Below, in pieces: positions 34,201 through 43,476 of a stretch of DNA of 64,000 bases. This stretch comes from Sunxiuqinia sp965230765 (lineage in GTDB: Bacteria; Bacteroidota; Bacteroidia; Bacteroidales; Prolixibacteraceae). Within the stretch, counting starts at the first letter, position 1. Each line of letters starts with the position of its first letter. Both the position numbers and the translations under genes were made by a program. The stretch is from positions 992,001 to 1,056,000 of the forward strand of contig CBDDLR010000002.1 of the NCBI GenBank assembly GCA_965230765.1. Reading direction: 5' to 3'. The notes beneath the pieces were generated by a model that searched no databases, was not told the DNA's origin, and saw nothing but the letters and a program-made list of their open reading frames with translations.

Positions 34201-35396
34201 TTAGCATCATACCTGGTTAGGCCGGTGCTGCTAAAAGAGGCGTATAAATTCCCATCATTGTCGGCAAATACACATTTTAGCTTTTGACTTCGTTCTTGCT
34301 TATTTGAATCTGGCACCAGCTCAATTGTAGAGAACAGCAATCCTTCAGGATCAAATTTGTTTACACCACCCCCATTGGTGGAAATCCACATAATATTTGA
34401 TCTATCCTTAAAAATATGAAACACATAATTGTAAGATATACTTGATTTATCTTCTGCGGAATAATAGATTTTATCAATTGTTGGATTTTTCGAAAATGGA
34501 GATTTCAACACATTTAACCCATGGGAAGTCCCAATCCAAAACTCGTCCTTTTTCCCTTCACATACAGAGTATACCCTAGGAGAAGAAAGTGATTGCTCAA
34601 CTCCTTCTATGGAATGAAAATGTTTTACAAACTTTAATTGCTCATCACTTTCTTGGTACCTGACAACAATAACCCCATCATTCCACATCGAACACCAAAT
34701 ATTGTTATCTGAGTCGCAGTAAATGCTCCATACTTCATATCCTTGATTGCTTTCTACCAGATCACGAAGCCTGAAACTATTAAACTGTTTTTCTTTTTCC
34801 TTATAAAAATGCAAACGACCATCCCAACTCGTAATTACAATTTGGCCAGTATTCAATTCAACAACACTTGTTGTCCAGCTAAAACTCCCTCCCCCTCTGC
34901 TATTACTTCTATTAAAAACAGTTGTACTATCATTCGATTCAACAAGAACAACTCCTGTGGTTGTTGCAATCCAAACCCGATCCTTAGAATCGACCAATAA
35001 CGACATGACGTTCATATTTGGAATTTCATCAACCACAAACTTTTGAACATCCCCACTTTTCCTGTCATAAATAAAGACTCCCCCGTTTCTGGAACCCAGC
35101 CATATTTTTCCATCAGAACGTTGCCCTCCACCTTTGAAGGTCATGCTACTAAAATCAAGGCTATCATGGGTCTGAATTAATTTCAGATCATATCCGTCGT
35201 ATTGCACCAACCCATTATGTGTACAAAACCAAAGGTATCCTTCCTTATCCTGAAATGTACTTACAGCCTCATCCGATGGTAATCCGTTATTGGTATTTAT
35301 TCTTTCAAAAATCTTTTTTTGTGCGAATGATTCAACACCGAACAAACAAAAAAATATAGCAAAAAATATAGCTAATACGCCCCTCATAGTAAACAT
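31296..35396 (-). CDS. Hybrid two-component system regulator (HTCS)
   Basis: The 1366-residue protein holds a whole signalling path in one chain. After a signal peptide, residues of about 30-690 form two-component-regulator propeller repeats (many WIGxxxGL/NxF units), followed by a Y_Y_Y domain. A membrane helix at about 802-822 leads to a HisKA domain (His859 in NISHELLTPMS), a HATPase with DSGPGIPEHE and GTGIGLALTKK, a receiver with Asp1165 in LTDVKMPRMDG, and a C-terminal AraC-type DNA-binding domain with FNDPGYFSTSFRKKFGKTP. HTCS proteins sense glycan fragments in the periplasm and switch on the nearby susC/susD genes. The neighbour is the divergent susC. Confidence 0.96.
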   Translation of the reverse strand: MFTMRGVLAIFFAIFFCLFGVESFAQKKIFERINTNNGLPSDEAVSTFQDKEGYLWFCTHNGLVQYDGYDLKLIQTHDSLDFSSMTFKGGGQRSDGKIWLGSRNGGVFIYDRKSGDVQKFVVDEIPNMNVMSLLVDSKDRVWIATTTGVVLVESNDSTTVFNRSNSRGGGSFSWTTSVVELNTGQIVITSWDGRLHFYKEKEKQFNSFRLRDLVESNQGYEVWSIYCDSDNNIWCSMWNDGVIVVRYQESDEQLKFVKHFHSIEGVEQSLSSPRVYSVCEGKKDEFWIGTSHGLNVLKSPFSKNPTIDKIYYSAEDKSSISYNYVFHIFKDRSNIMWISTNGGGVNKFDPEGLLFSTIELVPDSNKQERSQKLKCVFADNDGNLYASFSSTGLTRYDANDNIFKPVNSFPKFKRFKNNPGGIDQMITDSLGNIWMGGNNQLIVTNPKTKKRKFYKNANSGFRGKTVQAFSLGPDKSVYVATNRGIAIARHKPRRFSVTMLKANPENFTRRFMQSLLVDKDYHLWFGTKNAGLYRSDNSIAENDTLFTFKSFEAYTNRKLEFDKINSIKQDANGNLWIGGGGNKLYCYNQTYSKLVHYGTQEGLDCEEIFDIIILDDGAIWLSTNNGLFSLTLNSDSGAYVRKFTVDDGLQGNNFVKGNAFKDRFGNLYFGGFYGINKFNPNDIKYQKVSPSVVLTEIQVMDEPVSQNFENDKLVLDHKQNYLSISFSALSFSHQNKNRFAYKLIGFQDDWFYTDASFRRAVYSNLDPGDYTFRVKAANSHGVWSKEPVELKIRVKPAPLKSNLAYAIYVILILSAIVVINRIIVDRVKLRQAVEIEAVKLERTEKLNQFKLRFFTNISHELLTPMSILLCLIEEKINKQKGDASLNLMKRNINKLIYLTKQLLEFRKVETENLKLSVAKMNISSFVNEVFESFKPLARKQQIEFSQFVDQNIHGYVDSDKLNKILYNLLSNAFKYTGSLGLVLFSVAKLTDKESETMEITIKDSGPGIPEHELDKIFDRYYRLTSSSSKEIGTGIGLALTKKLVDLHHGKINVESKVGEGTSFFVRIPISKNGYKNEEISASLEHNQNVRGLVDPDEIGVEGISNLPDMVDLKKDTKLLFVEDDIDLRETIQFRLKEHYRVIVAKDGQEGFEMAMNESPDIVLTDVKMPRMDGNELCRKVKNTFELSHIPVIMLTANIAENSRMEGYYAGADSYIAKPVTVNTLVARIDSLLKLRQQLKDRYKGNLVLEPKDVKITNGDEKFISRVKQSIEENISNQNFSVKDLYELMGTSNSMLYRKLTSLVGLTPQEFIKTIRLNRASQLLQQGALTVSEVAYEVGFNDPGYFSTSFRKKFGKTPTEYINDYVN

Positions 35397-35587
35397 GTGA
35401 ATTTGTAATAATCCATCATTTCCTGACGTCGCAACTTTGTGATACCAAGATTAAACAACTTGATGGAGTTTTAAAACTGTTTAAATATAAATCAATGTTT
35501 TTCTAAATTACAAATATTATTGAAATACTTGAAACCTTCTCATCCTTCTAATTACAGGTATATTACACAGCATCAGTAAATATTACT

Positions 35588-35604
35588 ATTCATTCTTTTT
35601 GAAT
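35588..35604. promoter_or_regulatory. 17-nt inverted repeat upstream of susC (likely activator site)
   Basis: ATTCATTCTTTTTGAAT keeps the ATTCA-N7-TGAAT pattern found before the LamG gene at 31208-31224. It lies 53 bp upstream of the susC -7 box, a position that suits an activator such as the HTCS AraC domain. Confidence 0.6.
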
Positions 35605-35657
35605 AATAATTTCACGTAATTGAATAATATCTAAAGACGACTAGCTTCGCATGTCAA

Positions 35658-35665
35658 TATTTTTG
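35658..35665 (+). promoter_or_regulatory. -7 promoter box of the susC operon
   Basis: TATTTTTG matches TAnnTTTG, 30 bp before the susC start. There is no TTTG -33 box at 19-21 bp, which is typical of activator-dependent promoters. The remaining part of the 299-bp region between HTCS and susC shows no gene. Confidence 0.55.
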
Positions 35666-35695
35666 TAACAAATATTCTCACTAAATAAAAAACGT

Positions 35696-38600
35696 ATGAG
35701 TAAACCTAAGCTATTGATGTTCGTTTTATCCTGGTTGAGCATTTCTATTTGTTCAGCACAAAGCATTCCGATTACGGGTACTGTTTTGGATGAAGAAGGA
35801 ATTACACTTCCAGGAGTAAACATTGTTGAAAAAGGAACAACCAACGGAACCATTACTGATCTTGATGGTAATTTCTCTTTAAATGTATCTTCAGAGAATT
35901 CCGTTCTTCAATTCTCATTCATCGGATTTGAAATGATGGAACAAACGGTTGGAAAAAAACGCGACTTCTCCGTTTCATTGAAATCTTCTGTGCAGGAATT
36001 AGATGAACTGGTGGTTGTGGGGTATGGAACCCAAAAAAGAATTAGCGTAACCGGTGCAGTATCGGTATTAAAAGAAGAAGACTTACAGATTGCACCATCA
36101 GCTACAGTAGCTACAGCGCTAACCGGAAAATTACCTGGACTAATCGTTGTACAAAACAGTGGTGTTGCCGGAGCAAAAAGTTCAGACATACAAATTAGAG
36201 GTATAGGAACGCTAAATACAGCTTATTCCGGACCACTTGTTTTGGTTGATGGTGTTGAAAGGGGCTTTGAAGATATTGATGCTGACGAGATCCAAAGTGT
36301 TTCTATTTTAAAAGATGCCTCTGCAACAGCTGTTTATGGTGTAAAAGGTGCAAACGGTGTTATTATTGTAACCACAAAAAGGGGTCGTGTAGGTAAAGCT
36401 AAAATTAATCTGAAAACCAATTTTGGCCTCGTATTACCAGGAGATCTGCCTGACATGCTTGACAGTTACGAATATGCCATGCTAAAGAATGAAGGTACCA
36501 TTAACGATGCTGATGGAGGTACTTATACACTTCCTTACACCGAAGAAGACCTTGCCTTGTTCCAATCAGGTGAAGACCCTATTTTTCACCCAGATAATAA
36601 CTGGTATGAACAAATGACGAATGATTATGGCTACAAACAACGATACACAATAAGTATAGATGGAGGTAGCGATAAAATGCAATACTTTACGTCATTAGGA
36701 TATTATTTTGAGCGGGATATTTATACTGATTATGACGTAGGCTATGACGATCGTTCATATTTTAGAAGGTACAATATACGTTCGAACTTAGATTTTAAAT
36801 TAAGTGAAACTTCTAAATTTAGTTTTGATTTTGGCGGTCAGTTTTCTGATCGAAATAAACCAAACGTTGGATTCAATGATCTTTTATACAATATGTTCAG
36901 GACTCCTCCAGCTTCTTTTGCAGGAATAATTGATGGTCGAATTATCCAACTTGACAGGACAATAGACTACCAAACCCCTTTGGAAGCTTTGTATGACAAT
37001 GGGTACCAAAGAAACTACAGCAATAGTGTTCAAGCTTCTGCTAAATTTCAACAAAATCTGGATTTTATTACAGAAGGACTTTCATTTAAAACAAGGATTT
37101 CTTACGACCACGGTTTCTCGAGCAATCAAACATCGAGCAAAAACATACCTGTTTACTTTGTTGTAGAAGATCCACAAACTGGTGAAATTTCGTATATAAG
37201 GGATGGTATTGAATCAAGACTTGGGAACAGCAGAAGAACAGGCACTAACGCACGTAAAATTAATTTCAGGGCTACACTTAATTACAGCCGTGAGTTCGCA
37301 GGAGGGCACAATCTGTCAGGCTTGGGTGTTTTTACCACAAACAACGCTAGTTATCATTCAAGTGAATTTTCTTACGTGCCAATCAAATATGTCGAAATGG
37401 CAACAAGGGTATCCTACAACTATAACCTAAGGTACTTTATTGAATTCAATGGCGGTTACAACGGCTCTGAAAACTTCCACGAAGACTTTCGTTTTGGTTT
37501 CTTCCCTTCTGTTTCTGGGGGATGGGTAGTCTCAAATGAAAGCTTTTTCCCAAAGAACAATGTACTAAATTTCTTAAAAGTTCGTGCTTCGTATGGTGTT
37601 ACGGGTAATGACCGTGGTCCTGCAGGACGCTTTTACTACAACGACACATACACGCTGTCCAATTCGGGAGGTTATCGTTTTGGTTTAACACCTGCCGGAC
37701 AAGGAAACGCAGTTGAATCTGAGCTTGGGAATGCAGAACTTACCTGGGAGAAAAGTTATCAGCAAAACTATGCTATCGAGACCAAATGGTTTAATGATAA
37801 ATTAAAACTTGATGGGGACTTTTTCTTTGCAAGAAGGGAAGATATTCTTATTGAAAGAAATTCAGTTCCTTCTGTGGTTGCTGCAAACCTACCACAAGGT
37901 AACCTGGGTATAGTAGAGAACAAAGGGTTCGAGATACAGGCAAGGTGGAAAGATAAAATAGGTAAAATTGACTACAGCATTCATGGTAATTACAACTTCC
38001 ATGAAAATAAAATTGTATTCATGGACGAAGTTCCTGTACCATATCCATGGCTTGAAAAAACGGGAGGGCCCGTAAGGCAACTTCAAGGGTTGGTATGGGA
38101 AGGTTATTACACCCAGGAAGAAGTTGATGAAATTAATGCAGGAAACGCAAGTCCTAGCAACCCAGCATCTGGGTATACCGGGAAATTACAAGCGGGTGAC
38201 ATGCGATTTAAAGACCTTAATGAGGATGGCATTATTGATGACAATGATATGAAGTGGCATGAAAATACAAGCTTACCAAAGACTACTTTCGGTTTTGGAG
38301 CTGACATTAGCTACAAAAACTTTAGTGCCAGTGTTTTCTTCCAGGGTGTTACAGACTACACCTACAATATAAGTAGCAGGGTAAGAACACCTTACTTTAA
38401 CAATATAGGAAACGGTCTTTCTTATGTTTTGGGCAGATGGACCCCGGAAACTGCCGATCAAGCTACTTTCCCAAGGATTAGTGCAAACTCTTCAAACGCT
38501 GACCACAATTACCAAAACAGTGATTTTTGGTTTCGTGACGCCTCTTATATTCGCTTGAAAAATGCGGAGGTAGCGTATAAAATAAAAAGCAAAGGACTGA

Positions 38601-38758
38601 GAAAAGCCGGTATAAAGAACATGAGAGTGTTCTTAAATGGCACAAACTTATTTACATGGAGTAAGTTTGACCTGGTTGATCCTGAATCAAAGACCGGTGA
38701 CAAGGCTCCTATTCCACCTAGTAAAGTAATTAACTTAGGGGTAAGTGCCACATTCTAA
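35696..38758 (+). CDS. SusC/RagA-family TonB-linked outer-membrane transporter 1
   Basis: This 1020-residue protein has a signal peptide (cut near ICSAQS), a carboxypeptidase-like regulatory domain (PITGTVLDEEGITLPGVNIV to SFIGFE), the TonB-box-like LDELVVVGYGTQKR, a plug domain with LVLVDGVERGFEDIDADEI and SILKDASATAVYGVKGANG, and a long 22-strand barrel ending in ...VINLGVSATF. It imports oligosaccharides across the outer membrane by TonB energy together with the SusD lipoprotein that follows. It is the first gene of the susC-susD-susC-susD-sulfatase-sulfatase operon. Confidence 0.95.
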   Translation: MSKPKLLMFVLSWLSISICSAQSIPITGTVLDEEGITLPGVNIVEKGTTNGTITDLDGNFSLNVSSENSVLQFSFIGFEMMEQTVGKKRDFSVSLKSSVQELDELVVVGYGTQKRISVTGAVSVLKEEDLQIAPSATVATALTGKLPGLIVVQNSGVAGAKSSDIQIRGIGTLNTAYSGPLVLVDGVERGFEDIDADEIQSVSILKDASATAVYGVKGANGVIIVTTKRGRVGKAKINLKTNFGLVLPGDLPDMLDSYEYAMLKNEGTINDADGGTYTLPYTEEDLALFQSGEDPIFHPDNNWYEQMTNDYGYKQRYTISIDGGSDKMQYFTSLGYYFERDIYTDYDVGYDDRSYFRRYNIRSNLDFKLSETSKFSFDFGGQFSDRNKPNVGFNDLLYNMFRTPPASFAGIIDGRIIQLDRTIDYQTPLEALYDNGYQRNYSNSVQASAKFQQNLDFITEGLSFKTRISYDHGFSSNQTSSKNIPVYFVVEDPQTGEISYIRDGIESRLGNSRRTGTNARKINFRATLNYSREFAGGHNLSGLGVFTTNNASYHSSEFSYVPIKYVEMATRVSYNYNLRYFIEFNGGYNGSENFHEDFRFGFFPSVSGGWVVSNESFFPKNNVLNFLKVRASYGVTGNDRGPAGRFYYNDTYTLSNSGGYRFGLTPAGQGNAVESELGNAELTWEKSYQQNYAIETKWFNDKLKLDGDFFFARREDILIERNSVPSVVAANLPQGNLGIVENKGFEIQARWKDKIGKIDYSIHGNYNFHENKIVFMDEVPVPYPWLEKTGGPVRQLQGLVWEGYYTQEEVDEINAGNASPSNPASGYTGKLQAGDMRFKDLNEDGIIDDNDMKWHENTSLPKTTFGFGADISYKNFSASVFFQGVTDYTYNISSRVRTPYFNNIGNGLSYVLGRWTPETADQATFPRISANSSNADHNYQNSDFWFRDASYIRLKNAEVAYKIKSKGLRKAGIKNMRVFLNGTNLFTWSKFDLVDPESKTGDKAPIPPSKVINLGVSATF

Positions 38759-38783
38759 TAATAGCCTTAAAATTGAAAAACAT

Positions 38784-40565
38784 ATGAAAAGAATAATTCA
38801 GAACATATTAATTGGAGTTGTGATAAGTGCTCTTATCTGGGCACCATCATGCGACAATTATTTTGAAGAACCAATCACTTCTTCAATTACGTTAGACACT
38901 GTTTTTTCAGACGTATTAAAGGCTGAAAAAGGATTGAATGCTGCATATTATCTGGTTCCTTTTATGTTTCCTACAGCATGGAGCCCGGTTGACAATGGAT
39001 ATAGAAATGTAAGTAGGGTACATCAAAATACAACTGCTAGTATTTCAGATGAAGCAGTAAGTAGTTTGAATTGGGGTGGAGCGCACAAACTCTACTACGT
39101 TGGATCAATGAATGCGTTAAATGCAGGTGTAAATAATGGTGACAAAAGAATGTTTGAACACATTTTTGAAGAACCTTATTATTATATGCGCAGGGCATAT
39201 ATTTTCCTTGAAAATGTTGAATCAGTTCCCGGGGCAACGCAGGAGTTTATTGATACCAAGTCTGCTGAAGCCAAATTGCTTATCGCAATGGGGTATTTTG
39301 AACTTTTAAAAAGATATGGAAGTTGCCCATGGGTAGGTAGTGTTATTGGAGCCAATGACGAAGTTGATGAAACCAGGCCACCTTTGGCTGAGTTTGTTGA
39401 CAATATTGATCGTCTGATAGAAGAAGCCAAACCAAATCTTCCCAATCGATGGGACAGCTCAAACAGAGGGCGTGTAAACAAAGCATCAGCTTATTTCCTT
39501 AGGTCAAGGTTATGGTTGTGGGCTGCCAGTCCGATTTTTAATAACTCTACACCTTTTATTTCTGGCCCTGCCGATGCTGCAATATCATTTGGCAGCTATG
39601 ATCAGGACCGCTGGAGAAAAGCTGCAGACATGGCAAAAGAAGCTATCGACTATTGTGAATCTGCTGGGTTCTCTTTGGTTAACACAAATGACCCAATACT
39701 TGATTACACACTTGCAACCCGAGATCTTAACGGACATGTAGAAAATACTGAAGTAATCCTTTTCTCAAGAGAAGGTGGTTCATATAATGGGAAACATAGT
39801 GCAAACCATTTCTTTGGAAGACACAAACCGCCTAGCAGGAATAAATCTTCAAAGGGTTGTGCAGCTAGTTGCCCAACGCACAATTTTGTTCAGTTATATG
39901 AAACAGTTGATGGCAGCGATTTCGATCTATCAAGTTCAAATCCCTGGGAAAAGCTTGACCCACGTTTCCATGCATCAATCATTCATGACCGTGCAGAGTA
40001 CGGTGGTGCTGTAATTGGAATTATGCAAAAAAGGGATGCCCTGGCTGAGACGATAGACACCTACAATGACGAATGGCTAACAGGGTATTGGCTTAGAAAA
40101 TTCATGCATCCTGAACATCACACAGACCACAATCTGACATTTGATATGCCATATTTTTACATGAGGCTCCCTGAGTTGTATATCAATTACGCAGAGGCTC
40201 TAAATGAGTATTCCCCAGGTCACAGTGATATCACAACTTATATCAATAAAACAAGACAACGAGTTGGTATGCCAAACATACCTTCATTAGGACAGGATGA
40301 AATGCGTGAAGCTATTTACAGGGAAAAAGCCGTTGAATTTGCTTTTGAAGATCAACGATACTTCGATTTAAAACGCTGGTTACGAGGTGAAGAAATTCAC
40401 AAGACAAAAATTGGTGTTAAACGTAGTGCAGACGGTGGTTACGAGATTGCTGAAGTTCCTGGTGACAGGCAATACGTACCATGGAATGACAAATTTTATT
40501 TGATGCCATTCCCGGACTACGAAATACAAAAAGGACTTGGACTAATTCAAAATCCAGGATTTTAA
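38784..40565 (+). CDS. SusD/RagB-family glycan-binding lipoprotein 1
   Basis: The ATG at 38784 gives 593 residues. The signal peptide ends in a lipobox (ALIWAPSC, Cys23). TPR-type helices follow, such as EAKLLIAMGYFELLKRYGSC, and the C-terminal part has REAIYREKAVEFAFEDQRYF and FDLKRWLRG typical of SusD. It sits on the cell surface as the lid of the SusC barrel and binds glycan. A longer frame from 38745 overlaps the susC end with a GTG start and is unlikely. Confidence 0.93.
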   Translation: MKRIIQNILIGVVISALIWAPSCDNYFEEPITSSITLDTVFSDVLKAEKGLNAAYYLVPFMFPTAWSPVDNGYRNVSRVHQNTTASISDEAVSSLNWGGAHKLYYVGSMNALNAGVNNGDKRMFEHIFEEPYYYMRRAYIFLENVESVPGATQEFIDTKSAEAKLLIAMGYFELLKRYGSCPWVGSVIGANDEVDETRPPLAEFVDNIDRLIEEAKPNLPNRWDSSNRGRVNKASAYFLRSRLWLWAASPIFNNSTPFISGPADAAISFGSYDQDRWRKAADMAKEAIDYCESAGFSLVNTNDPILDYTLATRDLNGHVENTEVILFSREGGSYNGKHSANHFFGRHKPPSRNKSSKGCAASCPTHNFVQLYETVDGSDFDLSSSNPWEKLDPRFHASIIHDRAEYGGAVIGIMQKRDALAETIDTYNDEWLTGYWLRKFMHPEHHTDHNLTFDMPYFYMRLPELYINYAEALNEYSPGHSDITTYINKTRQRVGMPNIPSLGQDEMREAIYREKAVEFAFEDQRYFDLKRWLRGEEIHKTKIGVKRSADGGYEIAEVPGDRQYVPWNDKFYLMPFPDYEIQKGLGLIQNPGF

Positions 40566-40592
40566 CCAGCTAAACTTTTATCTATGATATCA

Positions 40593-43466
40593 ATGAAAAA
40601 AATAACGATACCAATAACTGTATTATGCTTCCTGGTTGTATTTACACAAAACCTGGCTGCTAAACAGAAGAATAAACTCTCTTCTTTGAATGGTGAAACT
40701 GTTCAAACTGACAGTATTATCATTGCAAGTACAACTGATGAGCAGGAAATAATTAACGTTGCATACGGAACACAAACCAAACGTTCTGTTACTGGTGCAA
40801 TTGATGTAATAACATCTGATGTGATTGGCTCCAATAGTGTGACCAATACACACCACGTTACTCAAGGACGTTTTGCTGGCTTGACCACAACAATTAGCAG
40901 CGGAGAACCAGGAAGTAACGGCTTAAACTTTTACATCCGAGGTAAAGGAACATTCGGTGACAATGCCCCACTAATACTCATTGACGGGTTCGAAGGAAAC
41001 TTTGCTCATTTGAGTGTAGGTGAAATAGAAAGTATTTCTATTTTAAAAGATGCAGTTGCCACAGGATTATATGGAATGAGAGCTGCAAACGGTGTAATTC
41101 TGGTGACAACTAAAAGAGGTACACCCGGAAAAACAAAATTCTCATTCTCGGCCGAATCCGGGATAATGTCACCAACCGAATTACCTGAATTTGTTGGTTC
41201 TGCTGGTTATGCGACAATGGTCAATGAAGCACTTGCCAACGATGGTCTGGCTCCAAGGTATTCTTCGCAGGACATCCAAAATTATTCGAACAACAATGAT
41301 CCTTACAGTTACCCAAACATTGACTGGGTTGATGAAATGCTAAGATCAAACTCTCAATACCACAACTTTAGCGCAGAAGCTACTGGTGGTAATGAAAATG
41401 TTAGGTTTTATGCAAAAGCTGGTTATATGTACACCGACGGGTTAATTGATCATGCTGAAACAAACAATAACTACAGTACAGGTAATTCTTTTAGTAGAAT
41501 AAACTTTAGATCGAATGTCGATATAACTTTAAACCCAAATACTTCATTGCACCTTAGTATTGGTGGACGAATGGAGGATAGAAATGATCCGCAGTCAGGA
41601 GTAGGTAAGATAATTGACAATATCTATGAATCACCAGCCAATCGCTATGTCATGTTTAATGAGGATGGAAGCTTTGGTGGTTCAAACAGATACCGCAACA
41701 ACCCAATGGGTCAAGTAACTTCCAAAGGATACGATGATCAACATAACCGGACATTTACATCCAGCTTCAAACTAGATCAAAAACTGGACGGCATTTTAAA
41801 AGGACTCTCAGCCAGTGCTGAAGTAAACTACATGTCTTATTTCAGTATTCGTGAGAACTTTGAAGCTTCGTTTTCAGTTGCTGAACCTGGAGTGCTAATA
41901 TCATCAACCGGAGCAGACAGTTTGGGCTACATTGTTTACGGACAAACTCAACCATTAAAGTATAAAGAGCGGAACACAGACCAGGATCATTCCGTCAACT
42001 TCAGGGGAATGTTGCAATACAATAAAGATTTGAATAATGGGAGTATAAATGCCACATTGCTTTACCAAAGCGATGACATTGTATATGGAAATTCAGCAGA
42101 ACCATATCGATATCAATCAGTTGCAGGTAAAGTCAGTTATTCTAACAACGATAAATACTTTGTTGACCTGGTTGCTGCGTACAATGGCAATAACGCTTTT
42201 AATCCCGACAAACAGTATGGATTTTTCCCTTCAATTGGATTAGGATGGATTGCTTCAGAGGAAAGTTTTCTTTCAGACAGCGAAAATATTGACTACCTGA
42301 AGGTACGTGCATCCTTTGGTGTGGTGGGCAATAACCTGCTCGACGGGTATAGAAGATTTATGTACTTAGGAGACTACTATAGTAAGAATAGTAATAATAA
42401 AGACATTAAATATCAATATGGCGATCTAAATGCGATAACTGCTTTATTTGAAAGAGACATCGCAAATCCTGATGCTCAATGGGAAAAAGCTTACCAGGCA
42501 AACCTAGGATTTGACATGGTTCTTTATAAAAAGCTAAACCTCACCGTTGATTTGTTTAGCGAAAGAAGAACAGATATCCTTCAATCAATTGATAACATTG
42601 AAAGCGATATGATTGGGATTACTGTTCCAAGATTGAATTTTGGGGAAGTAAACAATCGAGGTGTTGATGCTACATTTAAATACAGCAATAAATTCTCGGA
42701 TTCCTTTAAGCTTAGTGTTGATGCGAATATTGGTTTTGCACAAAGTGAAATCAAAGAGCGATATGAAGCTGCAAATGGAACATATTCCAAAATTGGACAT
42801 CCTGTTGACCAAACATTTGGTTTGATTGCTGATGGTTTTTATGCTGATCAAAATGATATTCTCAACAGTGCTGAAAATACGTTCTTTCCTGTACAGCCAG
42901 GTGATGTAAAATACAAAGACATTAGTGGTCCAAATGGTACTCCCGATGACAAGATTGATAACTTTGATATTACTGCAATTGGATATCATGGAGTTCCTGA
43001 AATACATTACGGCATCAACATTAAAGCAGAAGCCAAAGGCATATATGCAAGTGTACTTTTTGATGGAAATGCACGTAGAAGCCTAATGCTTGAAGGTAAC
43101 GTAGTTTATCGCCCTCTAAAATCAGGCTACGACAATATATCTCAATTTGCTGCTGATAACTATTGGACCCAGGAACGAGGCAACTCAGCAAAACTTCCAA
43201 GACTGTCGGCATCTGACAATCACAACAACTACCGGGAAAGTACACTTTATCAGCAAGATGGAAACTTCGTACGTCTGAGAACTGCTGAAGTGGGATTCAA
43301 TTTCTCGAAAAGGACTTTGGGAGTTCTTGGAATTGAAGCTGCCAATATCTATCTACGTGGTCACAACTTGTTTGTTATAGACAACGTGGAAGGCCTTGAC
43401 CCAGAGGTTACAAGTGGTTATCCAATGCTTAAATCGTATAACATTGGCTTAAACGTTAAATTCTAA
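40593..43466 (+). CDS. SusC/RagA-family TonB-linked transporter 2, without the N-terminal regulatory domain
   Basis: Starting at Met4 of the longer frame (40584), the protein has about 957 residues. After the signal peptide (near NLAAKQ) only some 35 residues precede the TonB-box-like EQEIINVAYGTQTKRSVTGA; the carboxypeptidase-like domain present in transporter 1 is missing. The plug segments PLILIDGFEGNFAHL and SILKDAVATGLYGMRAANG and the barrel to SYNIGLNVKF are complete. It pairs with the next SusD. Its substrate may differ from that of pair 1. Confidence 0.93.
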   Translation: MKKITIPITVLCFLVVFTQNLAAKQKNKLSSLNGETVQTDSIIIASTTDEQEIINVAYGTQTKRSVTGAIDVITSDVIGSNSVTNTHHVTQGRFAGLTTTISSGEPGSNGLNFYIRGKGTFGDNAPLILIDGFEGNFAHLSVGEIESISILKDAVATGLYGMRAANGVILVTTKRGTPGKTKFSFSAESGIMSPTELPEFVGSAGYATMVNEALANDGLAPRYSSQDIQNYSNNNDPYSYPNIDWVDEMLRSNSQYHNFSAEATGGNENVRFYAKAGYMYTDGLIDHAETNNNYSTGNSFSRINFRSNVDITLNPNTSLHLSIGGRMEDRNDPQSGVGKIIDNIYESPANRYVMFNEDGSFGGSNRYRNNPMGQVTSKGYDDQHNRTFTSSFKLDQKLDGILKGLSASAEVNYMSYFSIRENFEASFSVAEPGVLISSTGADSLGYIVYGQTQPLKYKERNTDQDHSVNFRGMLQYNKDLNNGSINATLLYQSDDIVYGNSAEPYRYQSVAGKVSYSNNDKYFVDLVAAYNGNNAFNPDKQYGFFPSIGLGWIASEESFLSDSENIDYLKVRASFGVVGNNLLDGYRRFMYLGDYYSKNSNNKDIKYQYGDLNAITALFERDIANPDAQWEKAYQANLGFDMVLYKKLNLTVDLFSERRTDILQSIDNIESDMIGITVPRLNFGEVNNRGVDATFKYSNKFSDSFKLSVDANIGFAQSEIKERYEAANGTYSKIGHPVDQTFGLIADGFYADQNDILNSAENTFFPVQPGDVKYKDISGPNGTPDDKIDNFDITAIGYHGVPEIHYGINIKAEAKGIYASVLFDGNARRSLMLEGNVVYRPLKSGYDNISQFAADNYWTQERGNSAKLPRLSASDNHNNYRESTLYQQDGNFVRLRTAEVGFNFSKRTLGVLGIEAANIYLRGHNLFVIDNVEGLDPEVTSGYPMLKSYNIGLNVKF

Positions 43467-43476
43467 AATTAGGACA

